From Rhodanobacteraceae bacterium (GTDB taxonomy: Bacteria > Pseudomonadota > Gammaproteobacteria > Xanthomonadales > Rhodanobacteraceae), in NCBI GenBank assembly GCA_025924775.1, contig JAICHS010000103.1:1-7585 (forward strand): a stretch of DNA of 7,585 bases, read 5' to 3'. Under the pieces are notes generated by a model. The model ran no database searches, had not been told where the DNA came from, and saw only the letters and a program-made list of their open reading frames with translations. Positions 1 to 5,544 of the stretch are shown here, one piece after another. The translations under genes were made by a program, and so were the position numbers. The stretch's first letter is position 1; the number at the start of each line of letters is the position of its first letter.

Positions 1-1272
1 AAGCTGGAGTCGCTGCCGGGCGCGCAGCTTGAAGTGGTGCGCCTGCCGAACCGCACGCCGCTGATCTTCATCGACGTGCCGGCATCGGGCGGCACCGCGC
101 GCGCCGACGACTGCGTGCTGCTGTACGGGCACCTGGACAAACAGCCGGAAATGACCGGCTGGAGCGAAGGCCTGGGGCCCTGGACGCCGGTGCTGAAGGG
201 CGACCGCCTGTACGGCCGCGGCGGCGCCGACGATGGCTATGCGATCTTCGGCACGTTGTCGGCGCTGCTGGCCTTGCACGACCAGGGCATCCCACACGCG
301 CGTTGCGTGGTGATGATCGAGGCCTGCGAAGAGTCGGGCAGCTACGACCTGCCGTACTACGTCGACCACCTGGCGCCGCGCATCGGCCAGCCGTCACTGG
401 TGGTGTGCCTGGATTCCGGCTGTGCCAACTACGACCAGTTGTGGCTGACCACGTCGCTGCGCGGCATGACCGGCGGCGAGCTGACGGTGGAAGTGCTGAC
501 CGAAGGCGTGCATTCGGGCGACGCGTCGGGCGTGGTGCCGGACAGCTTCCGCATCATCCGCCAGCTGTTGTCGCGGCTGGAAGATCCGGCCACCGGCACG
601 ATCGTGCCGAAGGAACTGTACGTGGATGTGCCCGCCGAGCGGGCGGAGCAGGCGAAGCAGTGTGCGGCGATCCTGGGCGACGAGGTGTTCGACAAGTTCC
701 CGTGGATCGATGGCATGCGCCCGGTCAGCGATGACCGCGTCGAGTTGATCCTCAACCGCACCTGGCGCCCGCAGCTGGCGGTCACGGGGGCCGCAGGCCT
801 GCCGGCGCTGGAGAGCGCGGGCAATGTGTTGCGTCCGTCCACGTCGCTGAAACTGAGCTTGCGGGTACCGCCCACGGCGAACGGCGCCAAGGCCGGCGAG
901 TTCGTGAAGCAATTGCTGGAATCCGATCCGCCGAATGGCGCGAAGGTCACCTTCAAGCTGGAAAAGGATGGCGGTGGCTGGAACGCGCCCAAGCTTTCCG
1001 ACTGGCTGGACGGCGCGGTGACGCGGGCGTCCACCGATGCCTTCGGTGCGCCGGCCGCGTTCATGGGCGAGGGCGGCAGCATTCCGTTCATGGGCATGCT
1101 GGGCGAGAAGTTTCCGCGCGCGCAGTTCCTGATCACCGGCGTGCTGGGGCCGCATTCCAACGCGCATGGCCCCAACGAGTTCCTGCACATCCCGACCGGC
1201 AAAAAGGTCTCGCAGGTGGTGGCCAGCGTGGTCGCGGCACATGCCGAGGCCAGCGCGAAGGGCCTGACCTGA
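1..1272 (+). CDS. M20 family metallopeptidase, 5' end outside window
   Basis: The frame is open from base 1, so the true start lies upstream; 423 codons are visible before the TGA at 1270. The protein is a di-zinc M20 peptidase/deacylase (the carnosinase, DapE and ArgE superfamily). Counting codons from base 1, the metal and catalytic signature is readable in order: GHLD (H44, D46), GADDG (D77), the EACEESGS block with the adjacent glutamates E110/E111 (general base and metal ligand in this family), CLDSG (D138), the dimerisation-domain segment EGVHSGDASG (H171), and a late AHGPNE (H389). No signal peptide can be judged because the N-terminus is missing. Substrate cannot be set from sequence alone; dipeptidase or N-acyl-amino-acid hydrolase are the usual options. 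The acetyltransferase gene follows after 7 nt, so the two are probably co-transcribed. Confidence 0.9.
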   Translation, partial: KLESLPGAQLEVVRLPNRTPLIFIDVPASGGTARADDCVLLYGHLDKQPEMTGWSEGLGPWTPVLKGDRLYGRGGADDGYAIFGTLSALLALHDQGIPHARCVVMIEACEESGSYDLPYYVDHLAPRIGQPSLVVCLDSGCANYDQLWLTTSLRGMTGGELTVEVLTEGVHSGDASGVVPDSFRIIRQLLSRLEDPATGTIVPKELYVDVPAERAEQAKQCAAILGDEVFDKFPWIDGMRPVSDDRVELILNRTWRPQLAVTGAAGLPALESAGNVLRPSTSLKLSLRVPPTANGAKAGEFVKQLLESDPPNGAKVTFKLEKDGGGWNAPKLSDWLDGAVTRASTDAFGAPAAFMGEGGSIPFMGMLGEKFPRAQFLITGVLGPHSNAHGPNEFLHIPTGKKVSQVVASVVAAHAEASAKGLT

Positions 1273-1279
1273 GCGCGCC

Positions 1280-1711
1280 ATGGTGACGATTCGCCCCGCG
1301 GTCGCGACGGACGCCGAGGCGTTGGCTGCGCTGTCGGGGCAACTCGGCTACCCGGTGGAACCGGTCGCGATGGTGCAACGGCTGGCGGCCGTCGCCAACG
1401 GTGATGCCGGGATCACGCTGGTCGCGGTGGACGCGCAAGGCGCCGTGTGTGGCATGGCGCGCGCGCTGCCGCAGCACTTCATCGCCGAAGCGTCATTTGT
1501 CGAGCTGGCCGCGCTGGTGGTGGATGCCGCCGCGCGTGGCACCGGCGTGGGCAAGGCGTTGCTGGCAGCGGTGGAGGCGTGGGCGCGGGAGCGGGGGTTC
1601 CCGGGCCTGTGCGTGCGCTCCAGCGTAGTGCGTACACGCGCGCACCATTTCTACCTGCGTGAAGGCTATGCCGAGTCGAAGCGTCAGGCCGTGTTCTTCA
1701 AGCCGCTTTGA
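1280..1711 (+). CDS. GNAT family N-acetyltransferase
   Basis: A 143-residue single-domain acetyl-CoA-dependent acyltransferase. The acetyl-CoA pyrophosphate-binding motif A is clear at residues 86-91 (RGTGVG, matching R/Q-x-x-G-x-G/A), preceded by the hydrophobic strand ELAALVVD (75-82). Motif B is the AHHFYLREGY segment (121-130), where the Tyr after Phe is typically near the leaving thiolate. Length is normal for a stand-alone GNAT. The ATG at 1280 follows the M20 stop codon by 7 nt; only a weak GAG lies at ribosome-binding distance, so translational coupling to the upstream gene is likely. Substrate is unknown. It could modify a small molecule or a protein N-terminus; nothing in the sequence decides. 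Confidence 0.88.
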   Translation: MVTIRPAVATDAEALAALSGQLGYPVEPVAMVQRLAAVANGDAGITLVAVDAQGAVCGMARALPQHFIAEASFVELAALVVDAAARGTGVGKALLAAVEAWARERGFPGLCVRSSVVRTRAHHFYLREGYAESKRQAVFFKPL

Positions 1712-1729
1712 CTCCCCCTGCACGGACAC

Positions 1730-1758
1730 CTGACGGCCGCCGCGTGTGCGGGTACCCT
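1730..1758 (+). promoter_or_regulatory. Predicted sigma70-type promoter of the rhomboid gene
   Basis: CTGACG (1730-1735, 4/6 to TTGACA) is separated by 17 nt from TACCCT (1753-1758, TAnnnT form), with a TG pair within the spacer. The expected transcription start near 1765 would give a leader of about 20 nt to the ATG at 1785. The in-frame GTG at 1746 lies inside this element, which argues against it as a start codon. Confidence 0.4.
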
Positions 1759-1784
1759 TGGGCGTCCACAACCTCCGGGCACCC

Positions 1785-2441
1785 ATGTACGACCTGCCTC
1801 CCGTCACCCGCGCACTGCTGATCGCCAACGTGGTGGTCTTCCTGCTGGAACAGGTGCCTGCGCTGCACCCCTACCTGATCGCGTACGGTGCGTTGTGGCC
1901 GGTCGGCCCCGCGCAACTGGCCGCGCTGCCGGACGGCGGCACGGTGGCGGTCGGCTTCCAGTTCTGGCAGCTCATCAGCTACGCGTTCCTGCACGGCGGC
2001 TGGACGCATATCCTGTTCAACATGTTCGCCTTGTGGATGTTCGGTGGGCCGATCGAACACCTGCTGGGCGCGAAGCACTACACGTTCTACTACTTCTTCT
2101 GCGCGTTGACCGCGGCGATCGCGCACCTGCTGGTGGCGCGGTACTTCACCCACGGGTTTTATCCGACGATTGGCGCATCGGGCGCGATCTTCGGCCTGCT
2201 GGTGGCGTTCGGCGTGATGTATCCGCGCATGAAAATGTTTTTGATCTTCCTGCCGATCCCGATGCCAGCCTGGGTATTCGTGATCGGCTACATCCTGCTG
2301 GAGCTGTACCTCGGGGTCAGCGGCAGCCAGGAAGGCGTCGCGCATTTCGCGCACCTTGGCGGGGCGGTGGGCGGCTTCGTGCTGCTGCAGTACTGGCGCG
2401 GGAAGCTGCCGATACGGCCCAAGCGCATCCTGACGCGCTGA
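1785..2441 (+). CDS. Rhomboid family intramembrane serine protease
   Basis: 218 residues from the ATG at 1785 (MYDLPPVTRALL...). This start is preferred over an in-frame GTG at 1746, because the protein then opens with the usual short cytosolic stretch before the first membrane helix (about 9-22) and the GTG falls in a predicted promoter. Rhomboid hallmarks are complete: HGGWTHILFN (70-79, with the conserved His and the oxyanion-hole Asn79), GASG with nucleophile Ser132, and AHLGG with catalytic His190. About six transmembrane helices are readable, as in the basic bacterial GlpG-like core without a large cytosolic domain. It acts in the inner membrane, cleaving single-pass membrane substrates within or near the bilayer. 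Natural substrates are unknown here. No clear Shine-Dalgarno sequence precedes it. Confidence 0.92.
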   Translation: MYDLPPVTRALLIANVVVFLLEQVPALHPYLIAYGALWPVGPAQLAALPDGGTVAVGFQFWQLISYAFLHGGWTHILFNMFALWMFGGPIEHLLGAKHYTFYYFFCALTAAIAHLLVARYFTHGFYPTIGASGAIFGLLVAFGVMYPRMKMFLIFLPIPMPAWVFVIGYILLELYLGVSGSQEGVAHFAHLGGAVGGFVLLQYWRGKLPIRPKRILTR

Positions 2442-2523
2442 TGGGCGAGCGACAGGACCCTTGCTGCGTTTGAAACCCGCTGCGCTGAATCACGCCCGCG
2501 GTTGGCGCGCATTGTCCGGTCAT

Positions 2524-2547
2524 CCGTGGCCTGGTTTTCCGCCACGG
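2524..2547. other. Imperfect terminator-like hairpin in the convergent gap
   Basis: CCGTGGC (2524-2530) and GCCACGG (2541-2547) form a 7-bp perfect stem around a 10-nt loop, 82 nt past the rhomboid stop codon. Neither side carries a T tract, so it does not look like a standard intrinsic terminator. It may protect the 3' end of the rhomboid mRNA or be incidental. The rest of 2442-2523 shows nothing recognisable. Confidence 0.25.
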
Positions 2548-2567
2548 CTTGGCTGTCGGCATTCCCC

Positions 2568-2596
2568 AAAAGAATAGGCCCGCATTGCGCGGGCCT
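2568..2596 (-). terminator. Intrinsic terminator of the heme-binding beta-barrel gene
   Basis: An 8-bp perfect, GC-rich stem (AGGCCCGC at 2576-2583 pairing with GCGGGCCT at 2589-2596) encloses a 5-nt loop. Read on the - strand, the stem is followed by ATTCTTTTG, a short U-rich tract. It lies 31 nt beyond the stop codon of the leftward gene ending at 2628, the expected position for its transcription terminator. Confidence 0.75.
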
Positions 2597-2627
2597 GTGT
2601 GTCAGTTGCGGAAATCGCGTACGCCGT

Positions 2628-3245
2628 TCAGGTGTTCTCGACGCTCGGATGCAAGCGCTTGACCAGGTGCAGCGTGTTGGTATCGGTGTGGTTCATTTCC
2701 TTGCCGCCGGTCGCCGCGAGCTTCAGGATCAGTGTCTGGGCGTAGGTGATGGTGCCATCATCGTTCAACTTGAACGTGCTGTCGAAGCCGCGCAGCTGGG
2801 CGCGCTCGGTCAGGTACTTGTTCTGCAGGATGCCGTAGTTCGCATCGCCGGGCTTGGCCACGAAGTGCAGCTGCTTGTCGCGGGCCTTGGCGTCGCTGCC
2901 CGCGATCATCGCGATGCCGCGGCCGAACACCACGACGCGCATGACCTGGCTCATGGCCTTGTCCCACAGCATGTAACCGATCTCGTCGTGGAACGGGTTC
3001 ATGGATTCCTCGCCATGCCGCCACGCCTGGTTTTCGTATTTCAGGCCTTCGAGTTCCTGTTTGCCGTTTTCCTGCTTCGGAATCGGGTGGAAGAAGAAGC
3101 GCTCGAAGTAGCCGGTTTCGATCGTTTCGTCGTCCCGGTTGTGGTAGGACAGGTCGACGCCGACGTTGCCCTCCCACTCGCCGACCAGCCACGTCAACGG
3201 CCCGAGTGCCTGGGGTCCCAGGATTTCTTTGGTTGCATTGGGCAT
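2628..3245 (-). CDS. Heme-binding beta-barrel (nitrobindin-like, DUF1794/FABP-type) protein
   Basis: A 205-residue protein using the ATG at 3245. A GTG six bases further upstream (3251) is in frame, but the strong AGGAGG at 3258-3253 sits 7 nt before the ATG and only 1 nt before the GTG, so the ATG is chosen. The N-terminal LTWLVGEWEGNVG (17-29) resembles the GxWxGxG opening of nitrobindin-type ten-stranded barrels. FHDEIGYMLWD (85-95) and the late NHTDTNTLHLVKR (185-197) are also typical of the 'heme-binding beta-barrel / FABP family' group, with H186 and H193 as candidate heme ligands. There is no signal peptide, so it is cytoplasmic. Characterised nitrobindins bind ferric heme b and have been reported to isomerise peroxynitrite to nitrate; that function is inferred here. 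It lies behind an OxyR-like operator and ends at an intrinsic terminator, suggesting a monocistronic unit. Confidence 0.65.
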   Translation of the reverse strand: MPNATKEILGPQALGPLTWLVGEWEGNVGVDLSYHNRDDETIETGYFERFFFHPIPKQENGKQELEGLKYENQAWRHGEESMNPFHDEIGYMLWDKAMSQVMRVVVFGRGIAMIAGSDAKARDKQLHFVAKPGDANYGILQNKYLTERAQLRGFDSTFKLNDDGTITYAQTLILKLAATGGKEMNHTDTNTLHLVKRLHPSVENT

Positions 3246-3252
3246 GACCACA

Positions 3253-3258
3253 CCTCCT
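3253..3258 (-). promoter_or_regulatory. Shine-Dalgarno site that decides the start codon
   Basis: AGGAGG on the - strand (3258 down to 3253) is an unusually full anti-16S match for this window. Its 7-nt spacing to the ATG at 3245 supports that start and rules out the GTG at 3251, which lies 1 nt away. Confidence 0.8.
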
Positions 3259-3281
3259 CATCGATGATTGATAGCCCCTGC

Positions 3282-3311
3282 ACCCTACACGTCGCGTGAC
3301 TGCATGGCCAA
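3282..3311 (-). promoter_or_regulatory. Predicted promoter of the nitrobindin-like gene
   Basis: On the - strand TTGGCC (3311-3306) is followed after 18 nt by TAGGGT (3287-3282, TAnnnT form). By itself it is a weak match. Support comes from position: the -10 starts 23 nt after the end of the predicted OxyR operator, exactly as at ahpC, and the expected start near 3275 gives a leader of about 30 nt carrying the AGGAGG site. A weak -35 is normal for an activator-dependent promoter. Confidence 0.4.
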
Positions 3312-3347
3312 TTAATTGATTTGATCAATCCGATAGCTGAAAGCTAT
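3311..3347 (-). promoter_or_regulatory. Predicted OxyR operator upstream of the nitrobindin-like gene
   Basis: Read on the - strand, the distal dyad (3347-3333) is ATAGCTTTCAGCTAT, a perfect match to ATAGnTnnnAnCTAT including the inner T and A. After 7 nt comes a second, weaker dyad, ATCA-N7-TAAT (3325-3311). It matches the E. coli consensus at only 4 of 8 core positions but resembles the proximal dyad of the ahpC operator in this window (11 of 15 positions). The spacing is that expected for an OxyR tetramer touching four half-sites. The DNA is distinctly AT-rich against its surroundings. Binding itself is not shown by sequence. Confidence 0.55.
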
Positions 3348-3354
3348 CAGCTAT
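3332..3354 (-). other. Two overlapping hairpins downstream of rnk
   Basis: The stretch can fold in two exclusive ways: GATAGCT/AGCTATC around a 3-nt loop (3332-3348), or ATAGCTGA/TCAGCTAT around a 6-nt loop (3333-3354). It lies 11 nt after the rnk stop codon on the - strand. Downstream sequence is AT-rich but has no clean U tract, so it is at best a weak terminator of the oxyR-rnk transcript. The first fold coincides with the perfect OxyR dyad, so the symmetry may exist for protein binding alone. Confidence 0.35.
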
Positions 3355-3365
3355 GCCGGCCCGCG

Positions 3366-3779
3366 TCAGCGGTGCAGATCGCCCGCGGCCTCGGGCTGGT
3401 AGTGGATCGCGGTGACCTTGAGTCGCAGCGTGCGCCCGCCCTGGCCCGGCCAGTCGATCGTTTGCCCCACGCGCAGGCCCAGCAGCGCACTGCCGACCGG
3501 GGCCAGCACCGAAATCCTGCTGGCGTCGGCGTCGGCATCCTTGGGATACACCAGCGTCAACGCGTAGTGCTTGTCGCTGGACTCGTCCACGCAATCGGCC
3601 GACGAGTTCATGCTGACCACGTCCGCGGGCATGTCCTTGGGCTCGACGATGTCCGCCCGATCGAATTCCTCACGCAGGCGTTCGGCCACGGGCGAACCGT
3701 GCAGCGCGGGCGTATCCAGCAGGCGCTCGATGCGCTCGACGTCCAGGCGCGAAAGGATGATCGGCGTCTTGTTTGGCAT
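3366..3779 (-). CDS. rnk: Rnk, GreA/GreB C-terminal-like nucleoside diphosphate kinase regulator
   Basis: 137 residues, essentially the length of E. coli Rnk (136). The N-terminal part (8-45, IILSRLDVERIERLLDTP...) forms the short helical hairpin, much shorter than the coiled coil of GreA/GreB and therefore unable to reach deep into the RNA polymerase secondary channel. The C-terminal part (about 52-128) is the FKBP-like GreA/GreB C-terminal domain, with VSMNSSADCVDE and ISVLAPVGSALLGLRVGQTIDW as family-typical segments. Rnk proteins bind RNA polymerase, compete with Gre factors and DksA, and were first found as influencing nucleoside diphosphate kinase levels. The ATG at 3779 is one base after the oxyR stop codon; no good ribosome-binding site is visible, so translation probably depends on ribosomes finishing oxyR. 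An alternative name would be a generic GreA/GreB-family elongation factor. Confidence 0.85.
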   Translation of the reverse strand: MPNKTPIILSRLDVERIERLLDTPALHGSPVAERLREEFDRADIVEPKDMPADVVSMNSSADCVDESSDKHYALTLVYPKDADADASRISVLAPVGSALLGLRVGQTIDWPGQGGRTLRLKVTAIHYQPEAAGDLHR

Positions 3780-3780
3780 G

Positions 3781-4767
3781 TCAGCGTTTCACGTGTGGTG
3801 TCCTGCCAACATAGCGACGGCGCGAAGTTTTCACAATGGCCGACGGCTTGGCAGCGGGCAGGGTGGCGGGGTCCAACAGGCCTTGCGGCAGGCGTTTGAA
3901 CACTTCCGCCAGCTGCAGCAGGAACGTGTGCATCGCCGAGCTTTTGCGCCAGAACATCGCGATCCGGCGGCTGGGTGCGTGGCCACGGAAGGGTGTCAGG
4001 TGCACGTTGCCGGTCCTCGCGATGGGTGGCTGCACCGCCAGCACTGGCAGCAGGGTCACGCCGACGTTGGCGGCCACCATCTGGCGCAGGGTTTCCAGGC
4101 TGGTCGCGCGAAAACCCTGCTTCTCGCTGGCGCCCGACATCCGACACACCTCCAGCGCCTGGTCGCGTAGGCAGTGGCCGTCTTCCAACAACAGCAGGTG
4201 TTGGTCTTCCAGGTCGGCCAACTTCAATGCGCGTCGTCCCGCCAGTGGATGCGCGTCAGGCGCGGCCAGCAGGAAGGGTTCCTCGAACAGGAATTCCGCG
4301 TGCAGTGCGTCGTCGTGGACGGGCAGGGCCAGCAGGGCGGCGTCCAGCTTGCCCTCGCGCAGGCGCTGCATCAGCTCGGGGGATTTTTCCTCGACCAGCA
4401 GCAGTTCCAGCCGCGGAAAGCGCGTGCGGATCGTGGCCAGCACATGCGGCAGCAGGTACGGGCCAAGGGTGGGAAAAATGCCAAGGCGCAGGCTGCCGGC
4501 CGCGGGATCCTGGTCGCGATGCGCGATGTGCCTGATCTGCTCGACTTCGTTCAACACGTCGCGCGCACGCGCCACGATCTGTTGGCCGACCTCCGTCAGC
4601 AGGACCTTGCGTGGGTTGCGTTCGACCAGCGTGACGCCCAGTTCTTCCTCCAGCTTGCGGACCTGCGTGGAAAGCGTCGGCTGGCTGACAAAGCAGGCCT
4701 CGGCGGCGCGCCCGAAGTGCCTGTGGTCGGCCAGGGAGACGAGGTAGTGAAGGTCCCGGAGGTTCAT
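3781..4767 (-). CDS. oxyR: OxyR, LysR-family hydrogen peroxide sensor and regulator
   Basis: 328 residues from the ATG at 4767 (MNLRDLHYLVSLADHRHFGRAAE...), which aligns with E. coli OxyR; a longer in-frame start at 4797 would add 10 residues lying over the promoter and is rejected. The winged-helix DNA-binding domain spans about 1-60 and the periplasmic-binding-protein-like sensor domain about 90-300. The redox cysteines are C199 and C208 in the segment EDGHCLRDQALEVC, at exactly the E. coli positions, so peroxide sensing by C199-C208 disulfide formation is expected. Divergent ahpC, with an operator between the genes, fits a peroxide-responsive activator that also represses itself. The C-terminus runs about 23 residues beyond the E. 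coli protein (305 aa) and is basic. rnk follows after one base. Confidence 0.95.
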   Translation of the reverse strand: MNLRDLHYLVSLADHRHFGRAAEACFVSQPTLSTQVRKLEEELGVTLVERNPRKVLLTEVGQQIVARARDVLNEVEQIRHIAHRDQDPAAGSLRLGIFPTLGPYLLPHVLATIRTRFPRLELLLVEEKSPELMQRLREGKLDAALLALPVHDDALHAEFLFEEPFLLAAPDAHPLAGRRALKLADLEDQHLLLLEDGHCLRDQALEVCRMSGASEKQGFRATSLETLRQMVAANVGVTLLPVLAVQPPIARTGNVHLTPFRGHAPSRRIAMFWRKSSAMHTFLLQLAEVFKRLPQGLLDPATLPAAKPSAIVKTSRRRYVGRTPHVKR

Positions 4768-4774
4768 GCATACC

Positions 4775-4804
4775 AATATACACAGACTATCAGCCATATC
4801 GCAA
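4775..4804 (-). promoter_or_regulatory. Predicted oxyR promoter, possibly leaderless
   Basis: On the - strand TTGCGA (4804-4799, 4/6) is followed after 18 nt by TATATT (4780-4775, 5/6). The start point would fall near 4768, directly at the oxyR ATG (4767), consistent with the absence of any Shine-Dalgarno sequence there. Both elements lie within or across the OxyR operator at 4776-4812, so bound OxyR would be expected to repress its own gene. Confidence 0.45.
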
Positions 4805-4812
4805 CAATCAAT
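4776..4812 (+). promoter_or_regulatory. Predicted OxyR operator in the oxyR-ahpC divergent region
   Basis: Four tetranucleotide half-sites at 7-nt intervals read ATAT (4776), CTAT (4787), ATCG (4798) and CAAT (4809). Against the classical ATAG-N7-CTAT-N7-ATAG-N7-CTAT pattern they score 3/4, 4/4, 3/4 and 3/4. The operator ends one base before the ahpC -35, the usual place for OxyR to contact RNA polymerase as an activator, and it covers the oxyR promoter on the other strand. Position between oxyR and ahpC strengthens the call. Confidence 0.7.
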
Positions 4813-4841
4813 TTGAGTAATTGCGCAGGATTGCCTAACCT
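4813..4841 (+). promoter_or_regulatory. Predicted ahpC promoter
   Basis: TTGAGT (4813-4818) and TAACCT (4836-4841) are 17 nt apart. Both are moderate matches (4/6 and 3/6), as expected for an activator-dependent promoter, and the -35 directly follows the OxyR operator. A start near 4848 would leave a leader of about 54 nt before the ahpC ATG. Confidence 0.5.
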
Positions 4842-4901
4842 ATGGTCTGGACGGCGCCCGTCGCCGCCTGTCAAAACAGTTCAACCCACAAGGAGCAAGC
4901 C

Positions 4902-5441
4902 ATGCTTACCGTCGGCAATGATTTCCCCAAGTTCAACCTAAAGGCCACAGTTTCCATTGAGAGCTTGGACAAGGCCTTCACCGAGATCGACAACAGCACC
5001 TACCCGGGCAAATGGACCTGCGTGTTCTTCTATCCGAAGGATTTCACCTTTGTGTGCCCGACCGAGATCAAGGGCTTCGCCGATCTCGACGCGCAGTTCA
5101 AGGATCGCGATTGCCAAGTCCTCGCCGCCAGCACCGATTCCGAGTTCGTGCACCTGGCCTGGCGCCGTGACCACAAGGACCTGCGTGACCTGCCGTTCCC
5201 GATGCTGGCCGACATCAACAAGGACCTCACCCGCGCGCTCGGCATCCTGGATGACGAAGGCGTGGCCAAGCGCGCCGCGTTCCTGGTGGATCCCGAAGGC
5301 GTGATCCGCTTCGTGTACGTCACCGAAGGCTCGGTTGGCCGCAACCCGGCCGAAGTGCTGCGCGTGCTCGACGCGCTGCAGACCGACGAACTCTGCCCCT
5401 GCAACTGGAACAAGGGCGAGGAAACCCTCAAGGCCGCGTAA
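4902..5441 (+). CDS. ahpC: AhpC, typical 2-Cys peroxiredoxin of the AhpD-dependent type
   Basis: 179 residues from the ATG at 4902, which has AGGAG at 4891-4895 with 6-nt spacing; an in-frame ATG at 4842 lies inside the promoter and is rejected. The peroxidatic cysteine is C52 in FYPKDFTFVCPTE (43-55), with T49 and R124 as likely active-site partners. The C-terminus carries two cysteines as C165-P-C167 (DELCPCNWNKGEETL). This CxC arrangement, the HPGKW-like YPGKW and the LRVLDALQTDELC stretch match the Mycobacterium tuberculosis AhpC type (ELCACNW) rather than the E. coli type, which has a single resolving cysteine and uses AhpF. It reduces hydrogen peroxide, organic peroxides and probably peroxynitrite in the cytoplasm as a ring-forming oligomer. 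ahpD follows 103 nt downstream and is the expected electron donor; OxyR should induce the pair. Confidence 0.95.
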   Translation: MLTVGNDFPKFNLKATVSIESLDKAFTEIDNSTYPGKWTCVFFYPKDFTFVCPTEIKGFADLDAQFKDRDCQVLAASTDSEFVHLAWRRDHKDLRDLPFPMLADINKDLTRALGILDDEGVAKRAAFLVDPEGVIRFVYVTEGSVGRNPAEVLRVLDALQTDELCPCNWNKGEETLKAA

Positions 5442-5493
5442 GGCGTTCGTGTGCAGCCGGTGCCGATTTCCCATCCATCGGCGCGGCGCCCAG

Positions 5494-5517
5494 GGCGGCG
5501 GGAGCGATCCCGCCGCC
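5494..5517 (+). other. Strong stem-loop with GNRA tetraloop between ahpC and ahpD
   Basis: GGCGGCGGGA (5494-5503) and TCCCGCCGCC (5508-5517) pair perfectly over 10 bp around a GCGA loop, a GNRA tetraloop. It lies 52 nt after the ahpC stop codon and 27 nt before the ahpD ATG. The sequence after the stem (ACTTTC) is only weakly U-rich. It could act as a leaky terminator, or as a barrier that stabilises the ahpC mRNA, so that AhpC is made in excess over AhpD. Confidence 0.6.
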
Positions 5518-5544
5518 ACTTTCACCTGATACCGGAGAACCATC

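Noticed and set aside
394..1281. Long open frame on the - strand across the M20 gene (295 codons)
   Set aside because: It is antisense to a gene with complete M20 motifs, is rich in Arg, Ala, Gly and Gln in the way high-GC shadow frames are, and shows no domain.
1698..2354. 218-codon - strand frame across the rhomboid gene
   Set aside because: Composition dominated by Arg, Gln, Glu and His as expected opposite a membrane-protein gene; the rhomboid active-site motifs on the + strand decide the case.
2524..2547. Hairpin after the rhomboid gene as its intrinsic terminator
   Set aside because: The 7-bp stem has a 10-nt loop and no T tract on either side; kept only as a low-confidence structure.
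2502..3299. 265-codon + strand frame across the heme-binding beta-barrel gene
   Set aside because: The opposite strand has a strong Shine-Dalgarno site, a terminator and a recognisable family; the + frame runs through that terminator and looks like low-complexity antisense sequence.
4768..4797. Upstream in-frame start that would add 10 residues to OxyR
   Set aside because: The extension lies over the operator and the -10 element, and OxyR proteins normally begin MNLRDL.
4842..4901. Upstream in-frame ATG that would give AhpC 20 extra residues
   Set aside because: It overlaps the predicted -10 and has no ribosome-binding site, while the ATG at 4902 has AGGAG at 6-nt spacing and matches the family N-terminus.
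4174..4941. 255-codon + strand frame across oxyR and into ahpC
   Set aside because: It crosses the oxyR-ahpC promoter region and overlaps ahpC out of frame; oxyR on the other strand is certain.
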